DNA from: Pseudomonas capeferrum
GTDB taxonomy: Bacteria > Pseudomonadota > Gammaproteobacteria > Pseudomonadales > Pseudomonadaceae
Reading direction: 5' to 3'
Length of the DNA: 64,000 nt
Assembly: GCF_013523055.1 (NCBI RefSeq)
Contig: NZ_JAAMQM010000018.1
Span: forward strand, 62,001-126,000
The notes under the pieces were generated by a model, which saw only the letters and a program-made list of their open reading frames with translations, searched no databases and was not told the DNA's origin. Of the stretch, positions 17,498 through 25,912 are shown one piece after another. A program made the position numbers and the translations under genes. Every line of letters begins with the position of its first letter. Positions within the stretch are counted from its first letter, which is position 1.

Positions 17498-18271
17498 ATG
17501 ACCACGAATGCGCCACCCTTGATCGGCGTCAGCGCCTGTCGCCAGCAAGTGGGCAGAAACCCATCGCACACGGTGGGCGACAAATATGTCGAGGCGGCCG
17601 CCTTCGCGGGCACGCCATTGATCCTTCCTGCTCGGGACATGCCTGGCGACGCGCAGGCACTGCTGGCAACGCTGGACGGTATTCTTTTCACCGGCTCGCC
17701 TTCAAATGTCGAGCCGCATCATTACAATGGCGCCCCCAGCCTGGAAGGCACCCGGCATGATCCGGCGCGCGACCGGCTGACGTTGCCGTTGCTGCAGGCC
17801 GCCATCAAGGCGGGTGTACCAGTGTTCTGCATCTGTCGTGGGTTTCAGGAGTTGAACGTGGCGCTGGGCGGAACCTTGCACCAGCGCGTGCACGAATTGC
17901 CCGGTTTTCTTGACCACCGCGAGCCCCAGGAAGCCTCGCTGGAGGTGCAGTACAGCCCTCGGCATGCGGTCGATACTGCGCCTGGAGGGTTGTTCGACCG
18001 CCTGGGCCTGGCGACTCGTTTCGAGGTCAACTCGCTGCACAGCCAAGGCATCGACCGCCTGGCGCCGGGCCTGCGTGTCGAAGCGCGCGCCCCGGATGGG
18101 CTGATAGAGGCGGTTTCCATGGCTGACGCACCCGGTTTCGTGCTTGGGGTGCAGTGGCATCCGGAGTGGCGCTTCGCTGAAAACCCGGTTTCGTTGCGTC
18201 TGTTCGAGGCGTTTCGCGAGGCTTGCACCGCCCGCGCCGAGGAGGTGGGGATGCGACGCACGAACGCCTGA
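17498..18271 (+). CDS. gamma-glutamyl-gamma-aminobutyrate hydrolase-like (class I amidotransferase, peptidase C26)
   Basis: A 257-aa protein of the PuuD family. The nucleophile elbow CICRGFQELN puts the catalytic Cys at position 113, and QWHPEW gives His221 and Glu223, completing the triad. PuuD releases GABA from gamma-glutamyl-GABA in putrescine breakdown. It starts 3 bp after the ligase gene, which supports a gamma-glutamylation pathway. Other C26 members hydrolyse related gamma-glutamyl amides, so the exact substrate is uncertain. Confidence 0.85.
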   Translation: MTTNAPPLIGVSACRQQVGRNPSHTVGDKYVEAAAFAGTPLILPARDMPGDAQALLATLDGILFTGSPSNVEPHHYNGAPSLEGTRHDPARDRLTLPLLQAAIKAGVPVFCICRGFQELNVALGGTLHQRVHELPGFLDHREPQEASLEVQYSPRHAVDTAPGGLFDRLGLATRFEVNSLHSQGIDRLAPGLRVEARAPDGLIEAVSMADAPGFVLGVQWHPEWRFAENPVSLRLFEAFREACTARAEEVGMRRTNA

Positions 18272-18381
18272 AATTGTTCAAGGGTCTGGGAAGACTCTGC
18301 TGTGCACCAAGCTTTCAATGAGTGAAGGCTGCTTCCCTCGGGAAGACCTGAAAACAATACCAATATCGATGGCAAATACTC

Positions 18382-19929
18382 ATGAGCGAATACACTGAAG
18401 CAGGACGCCCACCCGACGCGGCCGCAAAAGCAGACGGTTCCGGCAAGGCAGTCGGCAAAGGCCTGGCCAAGGGCCGCCTGGGGCTGCTGGCCAGCGTGGT
18501 GCTGGGTATCTCCACCATCGCGCCGGTCTATACCCTGACCGGCGCGCTCGGTCCGACGGTGCGCGAGGTCGGGGCTCACTTGCCAGCCGTGTTCATCGTA
18601 GGTTTCCTGCCGATGTTGCTGGTGGCCCTCGGGTACCGTGAGCTGAACGCGGCGGAGCCGGACAGCGGCACCTCCTTTACCTGGTCGGCCCGCGCCTTCG
18701 GCCCGATGATAGGCTGGATCGGCGGTTGGGGGCTGGTGACTGCCACGACCATCGTTCTCTCCAACCTGGCCGGTGTCGCGGTCGATTTCTTCTATCTCTT
18801 CCTCGGGCAGATCACCGGCAGCCACGAGGTGGCTGCGCTCAGCGACAACCTGCTGGTCAATATCACCACCTGTTGCGTATTCATTGGCCTGGCGGTGTGG
18901 ATCTGCTGTCGCGGCATGGGTACGACCATGACCGTGCAATACGGGTTGGTAGCCTTGCAGCTGCTGGTCCTGATCGGTTTCGCCTTCGCCGCGTTCGGTG
19001 AAACCACGGCTCCGCCGCCCTTGCAGTTCGACTTCGAATGGTTCAATCCCTTCGGCGTGGAGTCGTTCTCCGCCTTCGCCGCCGGGCTGTCGCTCTCGAT
19101 CTTCATTTTCTGGGGATGGGATGTCTGCCTCACGGTCAGCGAGGAATCGGTCGGAAGCGACGAAGTACCGGGCAAGGCGGCGACCTGGACGGTATTGTTG
19201 ATCCTCGGGCTGTACCTGCTCACGGCGATCGCCACACTGCAGTTTGCCGGTGTCAGCGACGTGGGCCTCGGCCTGGGCAACCCGCGTATCCAGGAGAATG
19301 TCTTCGCTCACCTGGCGGGTCCGGTCATGGGGCCGCTGGCGATCCTGATGTCTATCGCGGTTCTGGCCAGCACCGCGGCCTCGCTGCAGTCGACCTTCAT
19401 GTCGCCGGCCCGCACCCTGCTTGCCATGGGCTACTACGGCGCGGTCCCGCAGCGCTTCGCCAACATCTGTCCGCGTTCGCAGACCCCACGCTATGCCACC
19501 ATCTGCGCTGGTGTGGCCGCCGGCCTGTTCTACGTGACCATGCGCACGCTCAGCGAAAACGTGCTGGCCGACACCATCACGGCCTTGGGCATGATGATCT
19601 GCTTCTACTATTCGCTGACCGCCTATGCCTGCGTCTGGTATTTCCGTCGCAGCCTGTTCGGCAGCCTGCGTCACTTCCTGATGCGTGGCCTGTGCCCGTT
19701 GCTGGGTGGCGCCATCCTCTCGGTGATCTTCATTCGCACCGCGATCGACAGCGCCTCGCCGGACTTCGGCAGCGGCTCGCATGTAGGTGGTCTGGGGCTG
19801 GTGTTCGTGATCGCGATGATCATCTCGCTGCTGGGTATCCTGCTGATGGTGCTGTCACGTTGGCGCGCCCCGGCGTACTTCCTCGGCGCGACCCTGCGCC
19901 AGCAAGCCGCGCTGCCGCTTCAGTCATAA
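18382..19929 (+). CDS. APC-family amino acid/polyamine permease
   Basis: A 515-aa inner-membrane protein with about 12-13 predicted helices. The family start is LLASVVLGISTIAPVYTLTGALGPT (around residues 35-58), and GTSFTWSARAFGPMIGWIGGW follows in helix 3. It sits 110 bp downstream of the puuD-like gene on the same strand and probably imports the amine that the two enzymes process. The substrate cannot be read from sequence. After its stop a REP-cored mobile repeat begins within about 10-20 bp. Confidence 0.85.
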   Translation: MSEYTEAGRPPDAAAKADGSGKAVGKGLAKGRLGLLASVVLGISTIAPVYTLTGALGPTVREVGAHLPAVFIVGFLPMLLVALGYRELNAAEPDSGTSFTWSARAFGPMIGWIGGWGLVTATTIVLSNLAGVAVDFFYLFLGQITGSHEVAALSDNLLVNITTCCVFIGLAVWICCRGMGTTMTVQYGLVALQLLVLIGFAFAAFGETTAPPPLQFDFEWFNPFGVESFSAFAAGLSLSIFIFWGWDVCLTVSEESVGSDEVPGKAATWTVLLILGLYLLTAIATLQFAGVSDVGLGLGNPRIQENVFAHLAGPVMGPLAILMSIAVLASTAASLQSTFMSPARTLLAMGYYGAVPQRFANICPRSQTPRYATICAGVAAGLFYVTMRTLSENVLADTITALGMMICFYYSLTAYACVWYFRRSLFGSLRHFLMRGLCPLLGGAILSVIFIRTAIDSASPDFGSGSHVGGLGLVFVIAMIISLLGILLMVLSRWRAPAYFLGATLRQQAALPLQS

Positions 19930-19935
19930 AAAAAG

Positions 19936-20213
19936 CGCCTCGCGGCTAATGCTGATCAGTTGAAAAGTCATCAAATTTTGTTGGTTGGAGTTCTTGTCTG
20001 GCTTCCGAATTTTTCAGTGACGCTGCTGGCCTATCGCGGGACAAGCCCGCTCCCCACCGGGACGCGCCATAGCAAGGACGCACCCTCCGGTGGTGAGCGG
20101 GCTTGTCCCGCGATAGGCCAGCAGCGTCACTGAAGATTCCAGAAGCCGAAGGCTAAGAGCCGGCACTTGAACCGACTGCTTTCCCTTGACCGACCGGCAT
20201 TACGCCTCGCGGC
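19936..20213. mobile_element. REP-cored MITE-like element (site B) with target-site duplication
   Basis: The element proper is about 19947-20202 (256 bp), starting TAATGC and ending GCATTA. It is flanked by identical 11-bp direct repeats CGCCTCGCGGC (19936-19946 and 20203-20213), which look like a target-site duplication. Inside is a perfect 38-bp inverted repeat (20015-20052 and 20095-20132) holding the REP motif GCGGGACAAGCCCGC. The outer arms are also imperfect inverted copies of each other, and the right arm resembles those of sites C and D. It lies between the convergent permease and gmk genes. No transposase is encoded. This accounts for most of the 291-bp gap. Confidence 0.7.
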
Positions 20214-20220
20214 GCGTTGT

Positions 20221-20877
20221 TCAGGCAAGCAGCTGTTTGAGCAACGTGCCGTTGCGTTGCTGTTGCGGTTCGAGCCTGAGCCGCTCGGCGCGCGCGACCG
20301 CCGTCGGGTCATTGTCTCGATTGGCCTGGAAGATGGCCTTGAGGTCTTCAAGCGCGGTGCCGAACTCGTCATTGATGATGACGTAGTCGTATTCGTCGTA
20401 ATGCACCATCTCGCTGACCGCCTCCCTCATCCGCCCTTCGATGATCTCGTCGCTGTCCTGCCCACGCCCGTCCAGACGGTGACGCAGAGCTTGTTGGCTC
20501 GGTGGCAGAATGAAGATCGACAGGGCTTCAGGCATCAGCCTGCGCACCTGCTGGGCACCCTGCCAGTCGATCTCGAGGATCAGGTCCAGGCCCTGGGCCA
20601 AGGTCTGCTGCAAGGCACTGCGCGAGGTACCGTAGAAATTGCCAAAGACTTCGGCATGCTCCAGGAAATCGCCCTGTTCGATCAGGGAGTGGAAGTCGGC
20701 GTGCTCGACGAAGTGGTAGTTCACTCCATGCTGCTCACCCTCGCGCTTGGCGCGGGTGGTGTGGGAGACCGAGACGCGGATGGCCGGGTCGGCTTGGGTC
20801 AGTGCCGTGACCAGGCTGGTCTTGCCGGCACCCGAAGGTGCCGAGACGATGTAGAGGGTGCCGCTGTCGTGTTTCAT
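20221..20877 (-). CDS. gmk: guanylate kinase
   Basis: A 218-aa kinase that converts GMP to GDP with ATP. The P-loop is SAPSGAGKTSL near residue 10. SHTTRAKREGEQHGVNYHFV is the GMP-binding region, and ILEIDWQGAQQVR is the conserved core strand. I chose the ATG at 20877 (MKHDSGTLYIV) to give the usual length; the frame stays open to 20916 inside the yicC end. The upstream yicC stop is 13 bp away, so yicC-gmk is an operon. Confidence 0.96.
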   Translation of the reverse strand: MKHDSGTLYIVSAPSGAGKTSLVTALTQADPAIRVSVSHTTRAKREGEQHGVNYHFVEHADFHSLIEQGDFLEHAEVFGNFYGTSRSALQQTLAQGLDLILEIDWQGAQQVRRLMPEALSIFILPPSQQALRHRLDGRGQDSDEIIEGRMREAVSEMVHYDEYDYVIINDEFGTALEDLKAIFQANRDNDPTAVARAERLRLEPQQQRNGTLLKQLLA

Positions 20878-20890
20878 GGTAGGGGTGGCC

Positions 20891-21754
20891 TTACTCGATA
20901 TTCTGTACTTGTTCACGCATCTGTTCGATCAGCACCTTGAGGTTGACTGCCGCTTGCGTACTGCGTGGGTCGAAGGCCTTGGAGCCCAGGGTGTTGGCTT
21001 CGCGATTGAGTTCCTGCATCAGGAAGTCCAGGCGCCGTCCGGCAGCCCCGCCGGACTTGAGCACGCGACGCACTTCGGTGACGTGGGTGCTGAGCCGATC
21101 GAGCTCTTCGGCGACGTCGCTCTTCTGCGCCAGCAGGACCATTTCCTGCTCCAGGCGCTGCGGGTCGAGCTCGGCCTGCATGTCGTGGAAGCGGTCCAGG
21201 ACCTTCTGCCGCTGGGTGGCGAGCATCTGCGGCACCAGCGTGCGCAGGGTGGCGACTTCGCCGGACATGCTGTCCAGGCGCTCGTTGATCAGCCGCGCAA
21301 GCTCGGCACCTTCGCGATTGCGACCGGCCTTGAGTTCCCGCAGGGCTTCCTCGAAGAGTGACATGGCTTCGGCGTTCAGGGCTTGCGGGTCGCTGGCATC
21401 GGCTACCAGCACTCCGGGCCAGGCAAGCACCTCCAGGGGATTGAGTGGCGCCGGCTGCTTGATCAGGCTGGCCACGGTTTCGGCGGCGGCAACCAGCTGC
21501 GCGGCGCGTTCGCGGTCGACCTGCAGCGGCTTGCCGGTGCTGTCCTCGTTGAGCCGCAAGGTGCATTCGATCTTGCCTCGCGACACGCCCTGGCGCAGGC
21601 CCTCGCGCACGGCGCCCTCGAGATCGCGTAGCGCCTCTGGCAGGCGCAGGTGCGGCTCGAGATAGCGGTGGTTCACCGAACGCAGCTCCCAGACCAGGGT
21701 GCCTTGGCTACCGGCGCGCTCGACACGAGCAAAAGCGGTCATGCTGTGCACCAT
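20891..21754 (-). CDS. YicC family endoribonuclease-like stress protein
   Basis: A 287-aa protein of the YicC/YloC family. It starts MVHSMTAFARVER with ELRSVNHRYLEPHLRLPE and ends with the DUF1732-type segment GRRLDFLMQELNREANTLGSKA, the strongest family mark. YicC proteins have been linked to RNA decay and stationary-phase survival. The ATG at 21754 gives the family length; the open frame to 21988 runs into the rph promoter. It is divergent from rph and upstream of gmk, the common gammaproteobacterial arrangement. Confidence 0.93.
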   Translation of the reverse strand: MVHSMTAFARVERAGSQGTLVWELRSVNHRYLEPHLRLPEALRDLEGAVREGLRQGVSRGKIECTLRLNEDSTGKPLQVDRERAAQLVAAAETVASLIKQPAPLNPLEVLAWPGVLVADASDPQALNAEAMSLFEEALRELKAGRNREGAELARLINERLDSMSGEVATLRTLVPQMLATQRQKVLDRFHDMQAELDPQRLEQEMVLLAQKSDVAEELDRLSTHVTEVRRVLKSGGAAGRRLDFLMQELNREANTLGSKAFDPRSTQAAVNLKVLIEQMREQVQNIE

Positions 21755-21975
21755 GGGGAGTACCTCGCGATTAAGGGAAAGAAAGAGCCTTCGGGCTGCA
21801 AGGCGCAGGATTGTAACGCAGTGCGGCTTCGGCGCCCAATCCGGCCGTGCCATGAATCCGCCAAGGCCTTGCGCGAAAGTCGACGGGTGGCGCGCCTGCG
21901 ACGATAGGCATGTCTTCACCGGGCGTGGAGCTCTATAATGCTCGTCAGATTCGAATTCCGGTACAGGTATCCCAG

Positions 21976-22698
21976 ATGAAACGTCCAAGTGGTCGCGCTG
22001 CCGATCAACTCCGTTCGATCCGCATCACCCGCAACTACACCAAGCATGCCGAAGGTTCGGTACTGGTCGAGTTCGGCGACACCAAGGTCGTCTGCACGGT
22101 CAGCGTCGAAAATGGCGTACCTCGTTTCCTCAAAGGCCAGGGTCAAGGCTGGCTGACGGCCGAGTACGGCATGCTGCCGCGCTCCACCGGCGAGCGTAAC
22201 CAGCGCGAGGCCAGCCGCGGCAAGCAGGGTGGCCGCACCCTGGAGATCCAGCGCCTGATCGGTCGTTCGCTGCGCGCGGCCTTGGACATGAGCAAGCTGG
22301 GTGACATCACCTTGTACGTCGACTGCGACGTGATCCAGGCCGATGGCGGCACCCGTACCGCTTCGATCACCGGCGCCATGGTTGCCCTGGTCGATGCGCT
22401 GCGCATGGTCAAGAAGCGCGGCGGCCTCAAGGGCGGTGATCCGCTCAAGCACATGATTGCCGCGGTCTCGGTGGGCATGTACCAAGGCGAAGCGGTACTG
22501 GATCTGGACTACCTCGAAGACTCGGCCGCCGAGACCGACCTGAACGTGGTCATGACCAGCTCGGGTGGTTTCATCGAAGTGCAGGGCACCGCCGAAGGCG
22601 CGCCGTTCCAGCCCGAAGAGCTCAACGCCATGCTGGCGCTGGCGCAGAAAGGCATGACCGACTTGTTCGAGCTGCAAAAGGCCGCATTGGCAGACTGA
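21976..22698 (+). CDS. rph: ribonuclease PH
   Basis: A 240-aa phosphorolytic exonuclease that trims tRNA 3' ends. It begins MKRPSGRAADQLRSIRITRNYTKHAEGSVLVEFGDTKV and has the catalytic GWLTAEYGMLPRST and RTLEIQRLIGRSLRAA segments. DLDYLEDSAAETDLNVVMTS carries the conserved acidic residues. I chose the ATG at 21976 from the conserved N-terminus; an in-frame ATG at 21910 would add 22 residues. Confidence 0.97.
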   Translation: MKRPSGRAADQLRSIRITRNYTKHAEGSVLVEFGDTKVVCTVSVENGVPRFLKGQGQGWLTAEYGMLPRSTGERNQREASRGKQGGRTLEIQRLIGRSLRAALDMSKLGDITLYVDCDVIQADGGTRTASITGAMVALVDALRMVKKRGGLKGGDPLKHMIAAVSVGMYQGEAVLDLDYLEDSAAETDLNVVMTSSGGFIEVQGTAEGAPFQPEELNAMLALAQKGMTDLFELQKAALAD

Positions 22699-22714
22699 CT
22701 AAGAGGCAGGACAT

Positions 22715-23083
22715 ATGAGCGACCCGATCATTCCGGTACCGCCGCCCACTGCCGAAGTCCGGCAGTGGGCGATGTTCTGCCACTTGTCCGCATTCCTTGG
22801 GCTGCTCATACCCTTTGGCAGCCTGATAGGCCCACTCGTCATGTGGATCTGGAAGCGCGAACTCGATCCGTTCGTCGATGCTCAGGGCAAGGAAGCGCTG
22901 AATTTCCAGATCAGCGTGACCATCGCCGCGTTCATCTGCTTCCTGCTGGCATTCGTGCTGGTGGGGATGGTGCTGTTCGGCATCCTGATGGTCGCGGTGC
23001 TGGTCCTGATCATCATCGCCGGCGTCAAGGCCAACGAAGGGCAGGCCTATCGCTATCCGCTGATCTGGCGCCCGATCAAGTAG
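22715..23083 (+). CDS. DUF4870 membrane protein
   Basis: A 122-aa inner-membrane protein with an N-terminal cytoplasmic segment (VRQWAMFCHLSAFLGLLIPFG), a helix, a polar loop with FVDAQGKEALNFQIS, then two strongly hydrophobic helices (about residues 68-105). The Q(G)KEALNFQ motif and spacing are typical of DUF4870/Tic20-like proteins, whose function is unknown. It follows rph by 16 bp and is closed by a strong terminator. Confidence 0.88.
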   Translation: MSDPIIPVPPPTAEVRQWAMFCHLSAFLGLLIPFGSLIGPLVMWIWKRELDPFVDAQGKEALNFQISVTIAAFICFLLAFVLVGMVLFGILMVAVLVLIIIAGVKANEGQAYRYPLIWRPIK

Positions 23084-23085
23084 AC

Positions 23086-23132
23086 GACAGACATGAAAAA
23101 GCCGACGCGAAGTCGGCTTTTTCATGTCTGTC
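23086..23132. terminator. bidirectional terminator between DUF4870 gene and crc
   Basis: A perfect 21-bp stem (23086-23106 with 23112-23132) encloses the 5-base loop GCGAA. It has an A5 tract on the left arm and a T5 tract on the right, so it can terminate both the rph-DUF4870 transcript and the opposing crc transcript. The crc stop is only 6 bp beyond. Confidence 0.92.
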
Positions 23133-23137
23133 CATCC

Positions 23138-23917
23138 TCAGATGGTCAGTGTCCAGTCGTAGTCCACGATCAGTGGCGCGTGCTGGGAGAACCGCGGCTG
23201 ACGAGGCAGGCGCGCGCTGCGCACGAAACGGCGCAGGCCCGGCGTCAGCACCTGATAGTCGAAGCGATATCCCAGGTTGAGCATTTCGGCCTGCTCGTTG
23301 TCCGGCCACCAGCTGTACTGGTCACCTTCACGGCTGACTTCGCGCAGGGCATCGACATAACCCATGTCGCCGATGATGGTATCCATCCAGGCACGCTCGG
23401 GCGGCAGGAAGCCTGGCGACTGCTGGCTGTCGCGCCAGTTCTTGATGTCCAGCTTCTGCTGCGCCACGTAGAGCGAGCCGCAATAGATATATTCACGACG
23501 CTTGCGCCGCTGCTTGTCCAGGTACTTGGCGAAATCGTCCATCAACTTGAATTTCTGATTCAAGTCTTCGTCGCCGTTCATTCCGGAAGGCAGCAGCAGG
23601 CTGGCGATGCTTACCTTGTCGAAATCGGCCTGCAGGTAACGCCCGTAGCGGTCGGCTGTCTCGAAGCCCAGGCCTGTGATGACTGCCTTGGGCTGCATCC
23701 GCGAATACAGAGCCACGCCACCTTGGGCAGGCACCTCCGCGTCGCAGGCATAAAGGAAGTAGCCATCGAGTTGAAAAGCTGGGTCGTCGAGTTCAAAGGC
23801 CGAGGCGCGGGTATCCTGAAGGCAGATGACGTCGGCATTCTGGGCTTGCAACCAGCTGAGCAATCCGCGCTCGGCCGCAGCCTGAATACCATTAACGTTC
23901 ACACTGATGATCCGCAT
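23138..23917 (-). CDS. crc: catabolite repression control protein Crc
   Basis: A 259-aa protein with the exonuclease-endonuclease-phosphatase fold (start MRIISVNVNGIQAAAERGL; DVICLQDTRA; end FSQHAPLIVDYDWTLTI). Crc has lost nuclease activity in Pseudomonas; with Hfq it blocks translation of catabolic mRNAs when preferred carbon is present. Its likely targets include the amino-acid catabolic genes in this window. It is divergent from pyrE (80-bp gap), the conserved pseudomonad arrangement. The ATG at 23917 begins the conserved sequence. The antagonist RNAs CrcZ/CrcY are not in this window. Confidence 0.97.
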   Translation of the reverse strand: MRIISVNVNGIQAAAERGLLSWLQAQNADVICLQDTRASAFELDDPAFQLDGYFLYACDAEVPAQGGVALYSRMQPKAVITGLGFETADRYGRYLQADFDKVSIASLLLPSGMNGDEDLNQKFKLMDDFAKYLDKQRRKRREYIYCGSLYVAQQKLDIKNWRDSQQSPGFLPPERAWMDTIIGDMGYVDALREVSREGDQYSWWPDNEQAEMLNLGYRFDYQVLTPGLRRFVRSARLPRQPRFSQHAPLIVDYDWTLTI

Positions 23918-23997
23918 AAATGGCCCCAAAAATCTCGTGCGTGTATGATACCCGAGCTCAACTCATTTAGCTAAATCCGTGGTGTCCGGGACCCTTC

Positions 23998-24639
23998 ATG
24001 CAGCCGTATCAGCGCGACTTCATCCGTTTTGCCATCGATCGCGGCGTTCTGCGCTTCGGTGAATTCACCTTGAAATCGGGGCGTATCAGCCCGTACTTCT
24101 TCAATGCCGGCCTGTTCAACAGCGGTTCGGCCCTGGCCCAATTGGGGCGTTGCTACGCGGCGGCCATCGTCGACGGCAAGATCCCCTTCGACGTGCTCTT
24201 CGGCCCGGCCTACAAGGGCATACCCCTGGCGGCCGCCACTGCCGTGGCGCTGGCCGAACAGCATCAGCTCGACGTGCCATGGTGCTTCAACCGCAAGGAA
24301 GCCAAGGATCACGGCGAAGGCGGCAGTCTGGTGGGCGCCCCGTTGGCCGGCGATGTGCTGATCATCGACGACGTGATCACTGCCGGTACCGCTATCCGCG
24401 AGGTCATGCAGATCATTCAGGCCCAGCAGGCTCGCGCCGCTGCCGTCCTGATCGCCCTGAACCGCGAAGAGCGTGGCAATGGCGAGCTTTCTGCCATTCA
24501 AGAGGTGGAGCGCGACTTCGGCATCCCGGTCATCAGCATCGTCTCGCTGACCCAGGTACTGGAATTCCTCGCCGACGACCCTCAGCTCAAGCAGCACCTG
24601 CCGGCTGTCGAGGCATATCGGGCGCAGTACGGGATCTGA
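23998..24639 (+). CDS. pyrE: orotate phosphoribosyltransferase
   Basis: A 213-aa enzyme of pyrimidine synthesis that joins orotate and PRPP to make OMP. The PRPP-binding motif is VLIIDDVITAGTA (about residues 119-131). The FTLKSGRISPYFFNAGLFN segment near residue 22 and AYKGIPLAAA around residue 70 are characteristic. It is monocistronic, divergent from crc, and followed by a REP-cored repeat. Confidence 0.97.
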   Translation: MQPYQRDFIRFAIDRGVLRFGEFTLKSGRISPYFFNAGLFNSGSALAQLGRCYAAAIVDGKIPFDVLFGPAYKGIPLAAATAVALAEQHQLDVPWCFNRKEAKDHGEGGSLVGAPLAGDVLIIDDVITAGTAIREVMQIIQAQQARAAAVLIALNREERGNGELSAIQEVERDFGIPVISIVSLTQVLEFLADDPQLKQHLPAVEAYRAQYGI

Positions 24640-24662
24640 GATCCGGCCTGACATAGAAAGGC

Positions 24663-24925
24663 GACCCTGGGTTAATGCCAGTAAGACAAGGGATGCAGTC
24701 GATTCAATGCTCGCTTAGCCATCGGCTCTTGGAGTCTTCAGTGATGCTGCTGGCCTATCGCGGGGCAAGCCCGCTCGCCACCGGTGCGCGGTGTAGCCCT
24801 CTCCGGTAGCGAGCGGGCTTGTCCCGCGATAGGGACAGCAGCATCACAGACAATTCCAGGAGCCGGAGGCTAAGCTCCAGCATTTGAATCGACCACTAGT
24901 TCCTGACTGACCGGCCTTGACCCTG
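24663..24925. mobile_element. REP-cored MITE-like element (site C)
   Basis: The left end TAATGCC begins at 24673 and the right end GGCCTT stops at 24918 (about 246 bp). Flanking GACCCTG copies (24663-24669 and 24919-24925; extended, 8 of 10 bases match) look like a slightly decayed target-site duplication. The whole block is a long imperfect palindrome: GTCGATTCAATGCT on the left corresponds to AGCATTTGAATCGAC on the right. The REP core GCGGGGCAAGCCCGC / GCGGGCTTGTCCCGC lies around 24760 and 24812. It fills most of the 337-bp gap between the convergent pyrE and argB genes. Confidence 0.65.
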
Positions 24926-24948
24926 AGGTCGCCTTTTTTGCGGAGGCG

Positions 24949-24970
24949 AGGGCGGCTACCGAGCCGCCCT
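24949..24970 (-). terminator. hairpin after argB
   Basis: AGGGCGGCT (24949-24957) pairs perfectly with AGCCGCCCT (24962-24970) around a 4-base loop, seven bases beyond the argB stop. On the argB strand no T tract follows directly, but the spacing and stem fit an argB transcript end. Confidence 0.5.
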
Positions 24971-24976
24971 TAGCAC

Positions 24977-25882
24977 TTAGTGCTGCTTGCTGTTGCTGAT
25001 CAGCGTGCCCACACCGGTATCGGTGAAGATTTCCAGCAGCACGGCATTGGGCACGCGGCCATCGATGATGTGCGAACTGTTCACGCCGCCCTGGACGGCC
25101 TCCAAGGCACATTTGATCTTCGGCAGCATGCCGCCATAGATGGTACCGTCGGCGATCAGGGCATCGACTTGCTCGGTGCTCAGGCCGGTCAGGACCTGGC
25201 CTTGCTTGTCCATCAGGCCGGCAATGTTGGTCAGCAGCATCAGCTTCTCGGCCTTCAGGGCCTCGGCGACCTTGCCGGCGACCAGGTCGGCGTTGATGTT
25301 GTACGACTCGCCGTTGGCACCGACGCCGATCGGCGCGATGACCGGGATGAAGTCGCCCCGGACCAGCATGTTGAGCAGTTCGACATTGACCCCGACGACT
25401 TCGCCGACATGGCCGATATCGATGATTTCCGGGGTGGTCATTTCGGGGGTCTGGCGGCTGACGGTGAGCTTCTTCGCACGAATCAGCTCGGCGTCCTTGC
25501 CGGTCAGGCCGATGGCACTGCCGCCATGACGGTTGATCAGGTTGACGATGTCCTTGTTGACCTGGCCGCCGAGGACCATTTCAACCACGTCCATGGTCTG
25601 CGCGTCGGTGACACGCATACCATCGATGAAATGGCTCTCGATCGAAAGACGCTTGAGCAGGTCCCCGATCTGCGGGCCGCCACCGTGCACCACGACCGGA
25701 TTGATACCCACGGCCTTCATCAGCACGATGTCCCGGGCGAAGCCGGTCTTGAGCTCCTCGCTCTCCATCGCGTTGCCGCCGTACTTGATCACCAGGGTCT
25801 TGCCGACAAAGCGGCGAATGTAAGGCAGCGCTTCGGACAATACCTGGGCGACATGGGAAGCGGCATCGCGATCGAGGGTCAT
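24977..25882 (-). CDS. argB: acetylglutamate kinase
   Basis: A 301-aa amino-acid kinase that phosphorylates N-acetylglutamate, the second step of arginine synthesis. The nucleotide-binding KTLVIKYGGNAM (about residues 28-39), VVVHGGGPQIGDLLKRL (about residues 63-79) and the C-terminal DGTIYGGMLPKIKCAL are family marks. The N-terminal helix ASHVAQVLSEALPYIRRF matches the hexameric, arginine-inhibited type. It lies 30 bp downstream of algC on the same strand. Confidence 0.97.
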   Translation of the reverse strand: MTLDRDAASHVAQVLSEALPYIRRFVGKTLVIKYGGNAMESEELKTGFARDIVLMKAVGINPVVVHGGGPQIGDLLKRLSIESHFIDGMRVTDAQTMDVVEMVLGGQVNKDIVNLINRHGGSAIGLTGKDAELIRAKKLTVSRQTPEMTTPEIIDIGHVGEVVGVNVELLNMLVRGDFIPVIAPIGVGANGESYNINADLVAGKVAEALKAEKLMLLTNIAGLMDKQGQVLTGLSTEQVDALIADGTIYGGMLPKIKCALEAVQGGVNSSHIIDGRVPNAVLLEIFTDTGVGTLISNSKQH

Positions 25883-25912
25883 GCAGGGCTCCAGCAGGCA
25901 ACAGTTGGTCGG

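Noticed and set aside
17845..19782. 645-codon minus-strand frame across the puuD-like and permease genes
   Set aside because: It spans two supported genes on the other strand and their spacer, and has the Gln/Arg/Gly-rich make-up of GC-driven spurious frames.
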